A DNA stretch of 43,939 nt. Source: an uncultured Fretibacterium sp. Lineage in GTDB: Bacteria > Synergistota > Synergistia > Synergistales > Aminobacteriaceae. The stretch spans positions 1 to 43,939 of the forward strand of contig CALCEM010000019.1 in NCBI GenBank assembly GCA_937900285.1, read 5' to 3'. The position numbers and the translations under genes were made by a program. Below the pieces are notes generated by a model. It saw only the letters and a program-made list of their open reading frames with translations. It was not told where the DNA came from and ran no database searches. Shown here one piece after another: positions 16,171 through 26,700 of this stretch. The first letter of the stretch is position 1; each line of letters starts with the position of its first letter.

Positions 16171-17496
16171 TTAGCCCATTGAATCCCAGCTCGCGGCCTC
16201 TTCGCTGTCATCATGTCCCGTCTGATAAAGAACTTTAGGAACGCCCATTACAACGAGTCCGGATTTTGGATCAACGTAATAATTTTTCGCGTCTTCTTCG
16301 GGGTCTTCGCCTATAACTGTACCGTCAGGGATAATATTATGTCCGTCTATAATCGCTTTTGTAATTCTGCAGTTGCGGCCGATTACTACATCATGACCGA
16401 TAATACTTTGATCTACAACGCTGCCGGCCTGAATTAAACAGTTACGAGCCAAAACAGAATTTGAAACGGATGCCCCAAAAATTCTGCTGCCCTCTGAGAA
16501 CATTACGCGATTAATATTACATTCGTGTCCGCTGTCAGGATAACAATAAGTCGGGGGATCACCAAATGAAACCGTACGGATCGGCCACATGGGATTATAT
16601 AAAGTCATTTCGGATTCATGTCCGATTAATTCCATATGCGCCTGCCAATATGCTTGAAGCGTCCCAACATCACGCCAATAAGGTTTATCGGTCCTCCATT
16701 GGTGAACGAGTTCAACTTCTGCACTCGGATGCGGTAATACATTGCTCGAAAAATCATAAGCGCAAACCTTCATACCATGTTCAACCAAATTCGGAATAAT
16801 ATCTTTTCCAAAATCATGGCTCGTTTCTTTCATGGCATCATCATCAAGAGCTTCCTCTAAAACTTTGCGCTCAAAAACATAATTACCCATTGAAACATAC
16901 GAATATCCCGGCTTGTCTGGAATTTCCGGCGGATTTTTAGGCTTCTCCATAAATTCCAAAATTCTGCCGTTCTTATCTGTACGAATACATCCGAATTGTG
17001 TAGCGTCTTCAACTGGTACAACGTTCGCAGCGATCGTTACATCTGCTTTTTGAGCTACGTGCCAGGCTAACATCTGATCAACATCCATTTTATAAATATG
17101 ATCAGCCGCAAAAATACAAACTCTGTCAGCACGATAACGCGTAATTAAATGCATCGCCTGATAAACTGCATCAGCTGTACCCTGAAACCAATGCTCACCG
17201 CTCCACATCTGCGCAGGAACTAACGTAACAAAAAAGTCTCTGCCCCTCATTGCTCCGCCGAACTGCCAACCGCGCTCAATATGTTCGTTAAGTGATTGGC
17301 TCTTGAACTGAACGAGAACATAAACCGAATAAATTCCGCTGTTAATTAAATTGGAGAGAGCGAAGTCAATAATACGATATTTAGCAGCAAAATACACCGC
17401 AGGTTTTGCACGGTATCTCGTTAAAGGCATCAACCGTTCACCTTTACCGCCAGCGAGAACAATAGCGAGTACTCGTCCATGTTTCCCTGTGTACAT
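16171..17496 (-). CDS. glgC: Glucose-1-phosphate adenylyltransferase (GlgC)
   Basis: GlgC makes ADP-glucose from ATP and glucose-1-phosphate, the committed step of glycogen synthesis. The 441-residue protein has the nucleotidyltransferase motif VLAIVLAGGKGERLMPLTRYRAKPAVYFAAKYRIIDFALSN at its N-terminus, the FQGTADAVYQ loop, the catalytic block VCIFAADHIYKMDVDQML, and the EFMEKPKNPP and YVSMGNYVF elements. The C-terminal left-handed beta-helix follows (VLARNCLIQAGSVVDQSIIGHDVVIGRNC). Length is that of family enzymes. It is the last of the glgP-glgA-glgC series, 117 bases after glgA with a hairpin between them, and ends in a clear terminator. Confidence 0.97.
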   Translation of the reverse strand: MYTGKHGRVLAIVLAGGKGERLMPLTRYRAKPAVYFAAKYRIIDFALSNLINSGIYSVYVLVQFKSQSLNEHIERGWQFGGAMRGRDFFVTLVPAQMWSGEHWFQGTADAVYQAMHLITRYRADRVCIFAADHIYKMDVDQMLAWHVAQKADVTIAANVVPVEDATQFGCIRTDKNGRILEFMEKPKNPPEIPDKPGYSYVSMGNYVFERKVLEEALDDDAMKETSHDFGKDIIPNLVEHGMKVCAYDFSSNVLPHPSAEVELVHQWRTDKPYWRDVGTLQAYWQAHMELIGHESEMTLYNPMWPIRTVSFGDPPTYCYPDSGHECNINRVMFSEGSRIFGASVSNSVLARNCLIQAGSVVDQSIIGHDVVIGRNCRITKAIIDGHNIIPDGTVIGEDPEEDAKNYYVDPKSGLVVMGVPKVLYQTGHDDSEEAASWDSMG

Positions 17497-17550
17497 GATT
17501 TAAAGCCCCCTTCTCTTAAAATATAAAATTAAAATATGAAATACAAAATA

Positions 17551-17595
17551 AAAAACACTCCCGATAAAAATTTTAATTCTTATTCTTATTGGGAG
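17551..17595 (-). terminator. Possible terminator or attenuating hairpin between glgA and glgC
   Basis: On the minus strand CTCCC (17595-17591) pairs with GGGAG (17562-17558) across a long AT-rich loop, followed by a T-rich run. The stem is short, so partial read-through from glgA to glgC is likely. Confidence 0.5.
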
Positions 17596-17613
17596 ATTTT
17601 TCACAAATTTAAA

Positions 17614-19074
17614 TTACTGCATCAAGTCCTGATATAAATCCCTGTATAATAAAGCCGATTTATCCCAAGTAAAATCTTCGCTCATGCCTTCGAGCATTAT
17701 ATTTTTCCAGGCGTTTTTATCATCTCTGTATCTTCCAATAGCGCGGCCCAAAGCCCATAACATTCCGTCAGTGTCGCAAGTCTGGAATGTGAATCCGTTT
17801 CCGCCTTCTGGTCTGTCAACATCAAATACTGTGTCGCGCAATCCTCCAACCTCACGAGCTACAGGTACAGTACCGTAACGCATTGAGATCATTTGAGATA
17901 ATCCGCAAGGCTCAAAAACTGAAGGCATTAAGAAAATATCTCCGCCGGCATATAACAAATGCGACAACGGTTCGTCATATCCTTTGAAAAATTTAATGCT
18001 TCCGGGATTTTCGGCTTCTGCTTGTGATAAACCGTTCTCGATCCAATCCTGACCAGATCCCAAAATTATTAATTTAGCTCCCATCTTTAAAATTCCTTGA
18101 ATTCCAGCTAACACCATGTCAAAACCTTTTTGCTCAACGAGGCGGCTAACTCCTACAATTACGGGCGCATCTGTTTCAGTGTCGAAGCCTGCACGCTCTA
18201 ATAATGCTTTGCGACATGAGGTTTTTCCCTTTAAATCTTTGCTGGAAAATCTTGCGGGAATTAATTTATCTTTTTCGGAATCCCAGTATTTTGTATCAAG
18301 CCCGTTTAATATTCCGCGTAATTTGCTCCGCTGCTGATATAAAATCCCCGATAATTCGCGAGTTGATTCATATGTCTGAATTTCTCCGGCATAAGTTGGC
18401 GACACCGTCGTAACTGCTGTTGCTGCTACTATACCGCCCTTTAATAAATTTACCTGCCCATAAAATTCCATTGTCGAAGAACTGAAGCTCCAAGGCTCTA
18501 AACCGGAAGCCTCAAGAAATGGAGAAGGCTCAAAAATTCCTTGATACGCGACATTATGAAGCGTCATTATACTTTTTCCGCCGACTTGTCTGTAATGTCT
18601 GTGCCATGCTAAAGCGCAGGGTAAAAATGCAGAAGTCCAATCATGACAGTGATACATATCAGGTTCCCACTCGATAGCCTCTTTTAATTCCAATGCCTGC
18701 ATACAAAAAACAGCAAACGGAGAAGCACTCCAGAAATTTAATTGTGCAGGGTATTGCGCTCCAGAATAATCTTCAGCCTTTAAAAAATATGTCGGCACTC
18801 CTTTTACATCAGCTTTTATAACTGTCGCAGAATGTATGCGCCAATCATATGCCGCAAATACTTTTGTTTTTAAAGTCGTCGTCTTCAATCCCTCTGAAGC
18901 AACTTTCTCCAGAACACCAGGCCAAGCAGGAGTAACAACTCTCACATCAACTCCAGCCTGACGCAACGCCTTCGGTAATGAACCTGCTACATCTCCGAGT
19001 CCTCCAACTTTTGAAAATGGAGCAAGCTCAGTCGTAACGAACAGCACTTTTAACGCACTATTGCCTTTAGTCAT
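17614..19074 (-). CDS. glgA: Glycogen synthase (GlgA)
   Basis: GlgA (GT5) extends alpha-1,4-glucan chains using ADP-glucose. The 486-residue protein has the donor-binding KVGGLGDVAGSLPKAL loop (22-37), the YHCHDWTSAFLP and MTLHNVAYQG motifs of the N-terminal Rossmann domain, SPTYAGEI, and the C-terminal catalytic block SVFEPCGLSQMISMRYGTVPVAREVGGLRDTV. Length is typical for bacterial GlgA. It lies 66 bases after glgP and before glgC in the same direction, the arrangement expected for coordinated glycogen build-up and breakdown. No glgB branching enzyme is seen in the window. Confidence 0.97.
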   Translation of the reverse strand: MTKGNSALKVLFVTTELAPFSKVGGLGDVAGSLPKALRQAGVDVRVVTPAWPGVLEKVASEGLKTTTLKTKVFAAYDWRIHSATVIKADVKGVPTYFLKAEDYSGAQYPAQLNFWSASPFAVFCMQALELKEAIEWEPDMYHCHDWTSAFLPCALAWHRHYRQVGGKSIMTLHNVAYQGIFEPSPFLEASGLEPWSFSSSTMEFYGQVNLLKGGIVAATAVTTVSPTYAGEIQTYESTRELSGILYQQRSKLRGILNGLDTKYWDSEKDKLIPARFSSKDLKGKTSCRKALLERAGFDTETDAPVIVGVSRLVEQKGFDMVLAGIQGILKMGAKLIILGSGQDWIENGLSQAEAENPGSIKFFKGYDEPLSHLLYAGGDIFLMPSVFEPCGLSQMISMRYGTVPVAREVGGLRDTVFDVDRPEGGNGFTFQTCDTDGMLWALGRAIGRYRDDKNAWKNIMLEGMSEDFTWDKSALLYRDLYQDLMQ

Positions 19075-19140
19075 AGCTTTTTTAAAAATCCTTTCGTAAA
19101 ATTTTTATTTAATTTTAATTTTTTTTTATTTTTATTTTTA

Positions 19141-20892
19141 TTACATACCTCTGAAATCTATTGAATACGCTTTTGATGCATACTCGCGCACAACCCTGTG
19201 AGTGTTAAAGAAACTTGCATCGAGTGCTATTGTGTGGCGCATCATATCCACCCATTTATCATGATTATCATAATACGCAGGAATTACTTTTTTCTCTAAC
19301 TTTTCGTATAAATCTAATGCGTCCTTGCTCTCGTCATAATGAGCATCTGCTTCGGTCTCTGTAGGTTCCGGGCCGATTGACCAGCCTGTTACATCTTCGA
19401 TCCAGCCTTCGATCCACCAGCCATCTAACACGCTGAAATTCATTATTCCATTCATTGCGCATTTCATTCCGCTTGTACCGCTGGCCTCTCTCGGACGAAC
19501 TGGAGTATTTAACCAAACATCCACACCCTGCGTTAATAATGATGCAATTTCCATGTTGTAATTATCTACGAACACGATCGGGATTTCATCTTCAAGTTCA
19601 CGGGAAGCGCGGCGGATTTTCTGCAATAATCTTTTTCCGCCATCATCGTGCGGGTGGGATTTTCCTGCAAATATAAACTGCACTTTTTTATTCCCTGCGA
19701 TCTTCTTCAATCTTTCAATATCAGTCAATAATAAATCTGCTCTCTTATAAGTTGCTGCACGTCTGGCAAAACCCAACGTTAAAACATTTGGATCGAGCTG
19801 CACGCCGTTAGTTTCGAGGATGCGCGCCAATAATCTCAATTTTGAAGCCTGGTGCGCCGTCCATAATTCTTCTTTTGGGATCGTCAAAGCTTGAACGAGT
19901 CTGCCGGGATCTAATTCCCAGCCTGGAATATGTTTATTATATAATTTTCTCATTCCGGAACTGATCCAGGTCGTTGGGTGAATGCCGTTTGTTATCCAGT
20001 CTACAGTTTCCATTTTGAACATTGCGTTACTGACTTCGGCATGTTTTTTTGCGACTCCGTTGACGTAGCGGCTATATCTCAAACCTAATTCAGTCATTGA
20101 AACTCCGGGCATGTCCGGCATCATTCTGTGAATTGTATTGCGAGCATCGTCCGGGAAAACTTGATCGATCATTCCAAATTCAAAATAATCATGTCCCGCA
20201 GGCACTGGCGTATGTGTCGTAAATACAACTTGTTCGCGGATTCTGTCAGGATCATAATATCCAAGTTCGCGCATTAATTCGAGCGTTAAAAATCCTGCAT
20301 GGCCTTCGTTTAAATGGAACGTGTCAATATTCATGTAGCCGAGATCGCGCAAAACTCTCAAGCCTCCAACTCCTAAAATAAATTCTTGACACAATCTGTA
20401 ACGATTATCTCCGCCATATAAATACCAGCATAATTTACGGTCGTCCGGGTGATTTGGTTCTACATCAGTGTCCAAAAAATAAACCGGTAAAGGATAACCA
20501 GTCGCGCCGATAATTTCATAAACCCAAACTGCTATTTGAATATCGCGCCCCTGAATATTTACGTGTACTCTATTCGGCAGCATCGTTAATTCTTTTGCCG
20601 GGTTCCATACAACTGGTTTTTCTTTTTGCCAATCGTCCTGATTAAATTCCTGAACGAAATACCCTTTTTTATATAAAAGCGTTACGCCGGCCATAGGCAC
20701 TCCCAAATCTGCAGCACTTTTCAGAATATCACCCGCTAATACACCAAGTCCTCCTGAATAAGTTGGGATCGATTCCTTGAGGCCCACCTCCATAGAAAAA
20801 TATGCTACTGGTCTGAAGGCAGGATCATTTTCCATCAGCGTACGAAGAGAATTTCCGAGATCACTGCGATGAAGTCTTTGGATCATCTGCAA
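19141..20892 (-). CDS. glgP: Alpha-glucan phosphorylase, short type (GlgP)
   Basis: This GT35 phosphorylase releases glucose-1-phosphate from alpha-glucans. The 583-residue length matches the short bacterial/archaeal alpha-glucan phosphorylase subfamily rather than the approximately 800-residue classical enzymes. Visible: PVAYFSMEVGLKESIPTYSGGLGVLAGD at the N-terminus, FHLNEGHAGFL, VFTTHTPVPAGHDYF, LGFARRAATYKRADLLL, and the pyridoxal-phosphate site PREASGTSGMKCAMNG, whose Lys carries the cofactor. A strong AAAGGAGC precedes the ATG. It heads the glgP-glgA-glgC run and would supply glucose-1-phosphate back to metabolism. Confidence 0.95.
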   Translation of the reverse strand: MQMIQRLHRSDLGNSLRTLMENDPAFRPVAYFSMEVGLKESIPTYSGGLGVLAGDILKSAADLGVPMAGVTLLYKKGYFVQEFNQDDWQKEKPVVWNPAKELTMLPNRVHVNIQGRDIQIAVWVYEIIGATGYPLPVYFLDTDVEPNHPDDRKLCWYLYGGDNRYRLCQEFILGVGGLRVLRDLGYMNIDTFHLNEGHAGFLTLELMRELGYYDPDRIREQVVFTTHTPVPAGHDYFEFGMIDQVFPDDARNTIHRMMPDMPGVSMTELGLRYSRYVNGVAKKHAEVSNAMFKMETVDWITNGIHPTTWISSGMRKLYNKHIPGWELDPGRLVQALTIPKEELWTAHQASKLRLLARILETNGVQLDPNVLTLGFARRAATYKRADLLLTDIERLKKIAGNKKVQFIFAGKSHPHDDGGKRLLQKIRRASRELEDEIPIVFVDNYNMEIASLLTQGVDVWLNTPVRPREASGTSGMKCAMNGIMNFSVLDGWWIEGWIEDVTGWSIGPEPTETEADAHYDESKDALDLYEKLEKKVIPAYYDNHDKWVDMMRHTIALDASFFNTHRVVREYASKAYSIDFRGM

Positions 20893-21061
20893 AAGCTCCT
20901 TTCAAAGTTTTTATAGATAAGCGGGCGAATTTATTAAATTTATTTAAATACACCTGCATAACTTTATGACGCAAGTTAAAAATTTTTTTGCTCGTAAAAT
21001 TATCGCATAAAATAAATTTTTTTGAATTTGTAATTATTACGGGTTATCGTTGAATTTTAAT

Positions 21062-22912
21062 TTAATTTATACTTTCTATTAATTCCGCTTCTAACGTCTT
21101 ATTTAATTCAGCTGTTATATTTAACTTTTTAAATTTATCTGCACAGCCTATTATTAAAATATCTTCTGCGCGGGTTATTCCGACATATAATAAATTTATT
21201 GCCTCGTCAACCGTAATATTTTTATTGCGCTCTAAACTGTCAACACAATAAATTAATACTGCCTTAAATTGTAGTCCCTTTGAAGAATGCAACGTTAATA
21301 ATTTTATTCCATCGGACATTAAAGAGCTTTTATCAGTTACGACATTCGCAAAATTTTTTATTTCCTCGCTTAACTCTTTAATCATATTATTAAACGGGCA
21401 TAACACAGCAATTTCTTCAGGCAATAATTTTCTCGGCAATTCATTACCGTTAAATTTTCCGTCCAATAAATTTTTTATGATATTTATAAATTTTTCCTTT
21501 ATATTTTTCTGTGTCGAATCCGTTATTAACAAGGGCTTAAAACCTGTTTTGCGAGTAGCTGTATTTAAATCCGCGACAATATTTTTAAAATTTTCATCGT
21601 CGGTCTGTATTAATTCCGAAATGGCAGAAGCAAATTTTATTATTTCAAATGAATTTCTGTAACATACTTTTAAATATTGTGTTCTATTTATTGCGTGTAC
21701 TCCTAAATTTTTCCATACGATTTTACGTTTCCCGCCACGCGAATAAATTCCTTGTTTACCGTCACCAACGATCAATAAATCTCCGTTATCCGGATCATTA
21801 AATAATTTTAAAATGCACTTTATCCAAGTTGGATCAAAATCCTGCACCTCGTCTATTAAAACCGAATCGTATTTTATTTGATCAGCTTCCGGGATAATTT
21901 CAATACGTTTTAAAATTTCATCTCCAAAATCCTCATTTGATTTATATGCGTTTTCATTTGCTTTAAATTTCATGTTCCAGACTTTACTTGCTAATTTATG
22001 AAAATTCATTACATCGACTTTATAACCTTTTAGGCATTCTTTTAAATAATTTGCGAGTGCTACGTTATAACATGTAACTAAAATTTTACGTTCCGGATAT
22101 TTTCGCGCTAAAATCTTCGCACGGGCTATTAAAATTACGGTCTTGCCACTCCCAGCAACTCCAAATAATAAACGATGGCCGGATTTAATTTTTTTTGCGT
22201 TTCTTTCCTGTTCAGGGTCTAAAACTTTAGGAACAATATCGAAATCATTATTATTATTATTATTTTTATTTCTGCTCTTAACTTCGGGAGGTGTTATAAC
22301 AATTTCAGGGTGAATAATTCCGCGCAAGGCATTAACCTGATCAATATTCAAATTTACCGGCCATTTATGTTGAGCATCGAAGAAAGAGGAAAATAATTTT
22401 AAACATCCCTCGCTCGAAATTGAGTCTATATTATCCGAGAATTTCACTAAAGCATCTCTGAACATAGTTCTAGGAAAAAAATTAATTATATCCTCGTCAA
22501 TATCTTTTTTATTTATATTTGATAGTATTGTCATTGTAACAAAAGGCATTATAAATTTATTTTTCAAACGTCCAGACTTCCCAATTAATACAGAACCAAA
22601 AACAGAATTTCTGCAAGAATCCATTAAATTTAACATGTATTCGCGAGCTTGCATTAACGGATGTTTTTCAATTTTGCCGCTCACTTTAACTTCAAGGTTA
22701 TTTATATTTTCTATTGTGTTGGGATACCAGCCTTTAACTTCAATTATTAAAACTCCCAATGACGGAATTATTACTATAAAATCAGGATACCGCCCCTCGA
22801 TAACTGGTTCATAATATACAATACAATCATCGGGAAGTTTTTTTAATATTTTAAAAGTGCGTTCCTCTCCTTTACTGCGCATGGCCGGAGATTCCGGGAT
22901 CATTTGAGCCAT
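21062..22912 (-). CDS. NERD-domain UvrD/Rep-type helicase
   Basis: This 616-residue protein fuses an N-terminal NERD nuclease-related domain to a superfamily 1 helicase. In the NERD part, YPDFIVIIPSLGVLIIEVKGW (42-62) gives the Asp44 and Glu58-Val-Lys60 pattern of the PD-(D/E)xK fold. The helicase part shows Walker A FGVAGSGKTV (about 252-261), Walker B VLIDEVQDFDP, LIVGDGKQGIYSRGG, LLTLHSSKGLQFKAVLIY and LLYVGITRAEDILIIG. Such proteins are thought to process DNA, and some are found in defence settings, but this copy is beside an AddA-like repair nuclease and no defence partner is visible. An Asn run (about residue 217) lies in the linker. Confidence 0.9.
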   Translation of the reverse strand: MAQMIPESPAMRSKGEERTFKILKKLPDDCIVYYEPVIEGRYPDFIVIIPSLGVLIIEVKGWYPNTIENINNLEVKVSGKIEKHPLMQAREYMLNLMDSCRNSVFGSVLIGKSGRLKNKFIMPFVTMTILSNINKKDIDEDIINFFPRTMFRDALVKFSDNIDSISSEGCLKLFSSFFDAQHKWPVNLNIDQVNALRGIIHPEIVITPPEVKSRNKNNNNNNDFDIVPKVLDPEQERNAKKIKSGHRLLFGVAGSGKTVILIARAKILARKYPERKILVTCYNVALANYLKECLKGYKVDVMNFHKLASKVWNMKFKANENAYKSNEDFGDEILKRIEIIPEADQIKYDSVLIDEVQDFDPTWIKCILKLFNDPDNGDLLIVGDGKQGIYSRGGKRKIVWKNLGVHAINRTQYLKVCYRNSFEIIKFASAISELIQTDDENFKNIVADLNTATRKTGFKPLLITDSTQKNIKEKFINIIKNLLDGKFNGNELPRKLLPEEIAVLCPFNNMIKELSEEIKNFANVVTDKSSLMSDGIKLLTLHSSKGLQFKAVLIYCVDSLERNKNITVDEAINLLYVGITRAEDILIIGCADKFKKLNITAELNKTLEAELIESIN

Positions 22913-23022
22913 AAAATTTTAAATTCCTTTCGTATAATAAATTTCACAAATTAATTAATTAATTTCCTTTTATGCAACACCCTAATAAAACATCATAAAC
23001 TTATATTATGATTATTAATCTT

Positions 23023-23742
23023 TTAATGTCCATGAGGCTTTTGATTTAATTTTGATCTCTCGTTGAATAAATCAGCATGAAGCATCAAAATAAAACACAC
23101 TAATAAAGGAATTAACGCTAACCATATAGCACGCTCATAAAATAATCTGCTGGCATATGTCATAATCATTCCACCTAAAAAAAACACAAGTATTATTTGA
23201 GAATGTCTGAGCAATTTCTTTTTTATTTCGTTATCTCGTTCGCTTACATACTTCGCCAAATATATCCCGACTTGTCTCACATGATTCGTTAAAAACGTCG
23301 TCGCCATTGAAATCCCTTCAGCTTGTCTAAATGTATTATATTGCATCGAACATATAAAATTTATTATAACTTGAACAATTTGCGCAGGCCATGAAAGCGG
23401 CATAAAACCAATTAACATTAAAATTAAAATTTCAAAGCCAATTAAAAACGTGTCCCACCTGATAAATAATAAATGTCGAATTTTTTCCGGCATTATCTCC
23501 GAAACAATAGTACCAGCTAAATAAGCACTAAACGGAATTAAATAATAAAATCCCTCCGAAATTTCTCCGTGCCCGAATGCCATCGACATTAATACAATAT
23601 TTCCCGTTTGAGCGTTGCAAAATACTCCGCCCCGCAAATTATATGTATATAGCCCCATCATTCCGGCAGCCATCGTCAGCAATTCAAAAATATAATATTT
23701 TTCACACGTTAAATAAAATTCATGCTTGTTATTATCCTGCAT
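23023..23742 (-). CDS. DUF1275 (YoaK family) integral membrane protein
   Basis: This 239-residue protein has about six hydrophobic helices. The family signature MAAGMMGLYTYNLRGGVFCNAQTGNIVLM is followed by FSAYLAGTIVSEI and, later, QYNTFRQAEGISMATTFLTNHVRQVGIYLA. YoaK/DUF1275 proteins are inner-membrane proteins of unknown role; transport has been suggested. The ATG lies inside the last codons of the AddA-like gene (11-base overlap) with AAAGGA upstream, so it is translated from the same message, which is an odd partner for a DNA repair enzyme. Confidence 0.9.
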   Translation of the reverse strand: MQDNNKHEFYLTCEKYYIFELLTMAAGMMGLYTYNLRGGVFCNAQTGNIVLMSMAFGHGEISEGFYYLIPFSAYLAGTIVSEIMPEKIRHLLFIRWDTFLIGFEILILMLIGFMPLSWPAQIVQVIINFICSMQYNTFRQAEGISMATTFLTNHVRQVGIYLAKYVSERDNEIKKKLLRHSQIILVFFLGGMIMTYASRLFYERAIWLALIPLLVCFILMLHADLFNERSKLNQKPHGH

Positions 23743-26700
23743 ATTTAAAACATCCTTTCTTGAACGGGCAATTTTTACAATTATTTAAATTAGCTTTAAA
23801 ATTTTTTGAGCCTGATAACTTAGCATAATTTAAAATTTTTTCGCCTGTTTCGTCCAGATTAACATTAACATTAAAATTTTTCTCGTTATAAAATCCTTCC
23901 CGCAAAAATATAATTTTAGTCTTAACATTTTCGCAACCAGTTAATTTATATGCTGCATACGCGTAAAACTCCATTTGAGAAAAATATAAATCCTTCGGAG
24001 CTTCAGCACTTAACGTAATTTTATAATCCAAAATGTTGCAAGTATCACCGCTCAAATAAAATACATCCATTGAACCGGCCATGACGATATTATTAAATTT
24101 AATTCTGAATTTCTTTTCAAGCTGGGCATTATTAATTTTAAATTCCTTATAAATTTCGCTGGACGTGAATTTTAAAAGCCATTCGCGCAAAATTAATTTT
24201 GAGTTTTTATCCCTCCAGATTTGGCGTAAATTTCCAGGCAAAAGTTTTAAAGTATCGCGATCATTTAAATATTTATCGAGTTCGGAATTTATATTTATAT
24301 TATCTCCTTTCAATTTCGACAAAATCCAATGCGCTAAACTCCCCAAATCTGCACCGCCCGTAAATTCTTCAGATTCATCATTAAAATTTAAATTTTCATC
24401 ATCATTTTTTGCCATTTCCCATTTTAAATTTAAACCCTGCATATATTTTCTTCGCCAGGCAACCGGACAAAATTCAAATAACGCGTAGGAACTCGCAGAG
24501 ACTTGACACAAATAATTTTCAGGCTCAATTAAATTTACATTTTCAAAATTTTTCTGTTCGGCTGCATCAACATTTTTAAATAATTTATTATTTTCGAGTG
24601 CATAAATAATATTTTTGTCCTTATCGTCTTGATCGCAATTGTTTAATAAAATTTCGGTCCAAGTATTTTTATGAGGTAAATTTTTTTTATCGAGCAGTCC
24701 GCAAAATATTAAACCGTCTTGAGCGCGGGTCATTGCAACATAAAATAATCTCATGTCCTCTTCTTTTTCGCCTTGTTCAGATATAAGCCTGTCCCATTTG
24801 TAAAATTTTAAATTTATTTCTTCGCCGCTTATTTCGTCCGGCAAATTAGTAAAGGCAAGTCCCAAATTTTTGGAGGCTCGTAATTGCGAATTATTTACGC
24901 GTGCTTTAATTCTAGTGTCAAAAATTATTGTAATCGGATATTCCAGCCCTTTCGCGGAATGTATTGACGATAATAACACGGCATTTTCATTTTTATCATG
25001 CCACGAAGGCTCATCCAAAATTACACCGCCCCGAACAGCACGAGATAACCATTCAGCACAAGCGGTTAAACTTGAGGTCCCGGACTTTTGAAATTTTTCG
25101 GCGATCCTGATTGCTTCACGAATATTTCTCAAAACTCTTAATTTATCTTTTTCAGCGTAACATGAAAGCCATTCACGGTCGCGATCAAAAACTGATAATA
25201 ATCCGGCCGGGCCTTCCAATTCTCCTTTAAGCGATAAATATTCAAGTCTGGAAAATGTTTCAGGATAATTTAATTTTAAAATTTCGACCGGCGAATTATT
25301 TTTATTTTCATCGATCTGCTGTAAAATTTTCATGGCCTCATCATGAATTAAACCGGAAAAAGGTGACATTATCCAACCTGAAACCGCTGCGCTGTCGTTG
25401 AAATCTGCTGCAGCCTTTAAAGTTGAAATTACATCGCTTATTTCGCCACGATTTAAAAAACCTCTGCTGTGATCTTGAATTGATTTAATATTACGCGTCA
25501 ATAAAATTTCTTCGAGCATGTCATGAGAATATCTGTCACGCACTAATATTGCAAAATCAGAATATTTAACGTGACGTAAAATTTTTTTAGCTTTATCCCA
25601 AACAGTTAATTTTTCACTTACGAATTTATAAATTAAATCTGCTAAATTTTCGGCTAAAACTTTTTTAGGCTCGTTTAAATTTTCGCTGGCCAAAATAATT
25701 TTAAAATCCGGGACAGTTCCATTATTGCGGAGATCATCAATATTTGAAGGTTTAAGGGGTTCAAACTTTAAATTTGACATTAATTCAGAATTTCCGAGAC
25801 CGTTCGGCCAAATTTTTGCAAATAAATTATTTATTCTGGTTAATAATTTTTCACGAGTTCTGAAACTTACATCAAGATCAGTTTTTAAATCAGCCTCCCG
25901 AATTAATTGCGCAAATAAAGCCGGTTCAGCGTAACGAAATCTATAAATTGATTGTTTAGGGTCGCCGACTGCAAAAAAAATTGTTTGGTCAGATTTTTGT
26001 GCGAGCGAATTGATCATTTTAAACTGTAATGGATCAGTGTCCTGAAATTCGTCCACTAAAATATGTTTAAAAGTTCTGTTAATTCCTCCGAGTTCAATAG
26101 CTGTTTTTGCATGGTTGATCATGTCCGAAAATGATAATAATCCGCGCCGTCTTTTCATTGAATCCCATAAACCCCACGAAACTGCGCAAAATTTTAAAAG
26201 CGATTTACGCAAATTTAATTCCGGTGTGCTTGCATCATCATCAAAAGTTTTTGTAACGTCATTAAAAATATTTGGTTGAGATTTTCGCCAGTCTGAAAGC
26301 GTCAAACCTCCGAGATAAATTTTTAAAGTTTTAAACGGCTCGTGAGCATTTCCGCGAATATTTTCGTTTAAGATCGTGACGTAAAAATTTTTAAAATCGT
26401 TTTCATTTGGAATATTAATATTATTTATGCCGTCAATAATTGAAATTAAAAAAGCTCCTGGCCCGTTTTTATTTGAAGGTTTTGGGAGGGGCGGCAAATT
26501 TTTCCAGAAATAATAAATTTTTCGCCATTCCGAAATTAAAATTTTTTTTACGATCTCGCGGGAATCTTCGATCAATAAATTATTTTCGGATAAATTTAAC
26601 ATTTGCTCCCAAGTATTTCCGAGTGAGTCATGAAGCTCTATAAAATCCCGTGCCAAATCGATTAAAGAACTTGCGCCCCATTTATTCACGGAAGCTGTTA

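Noticed and set aside
22240..22264. ATT/AAT trinucleotide runs encoding poly-Asn (NERD helicase, also near 28371-28385 and in glycosylase linkers)
   Set aside because: Triplet units keep frame and lie in linkers; best explained by base composition.
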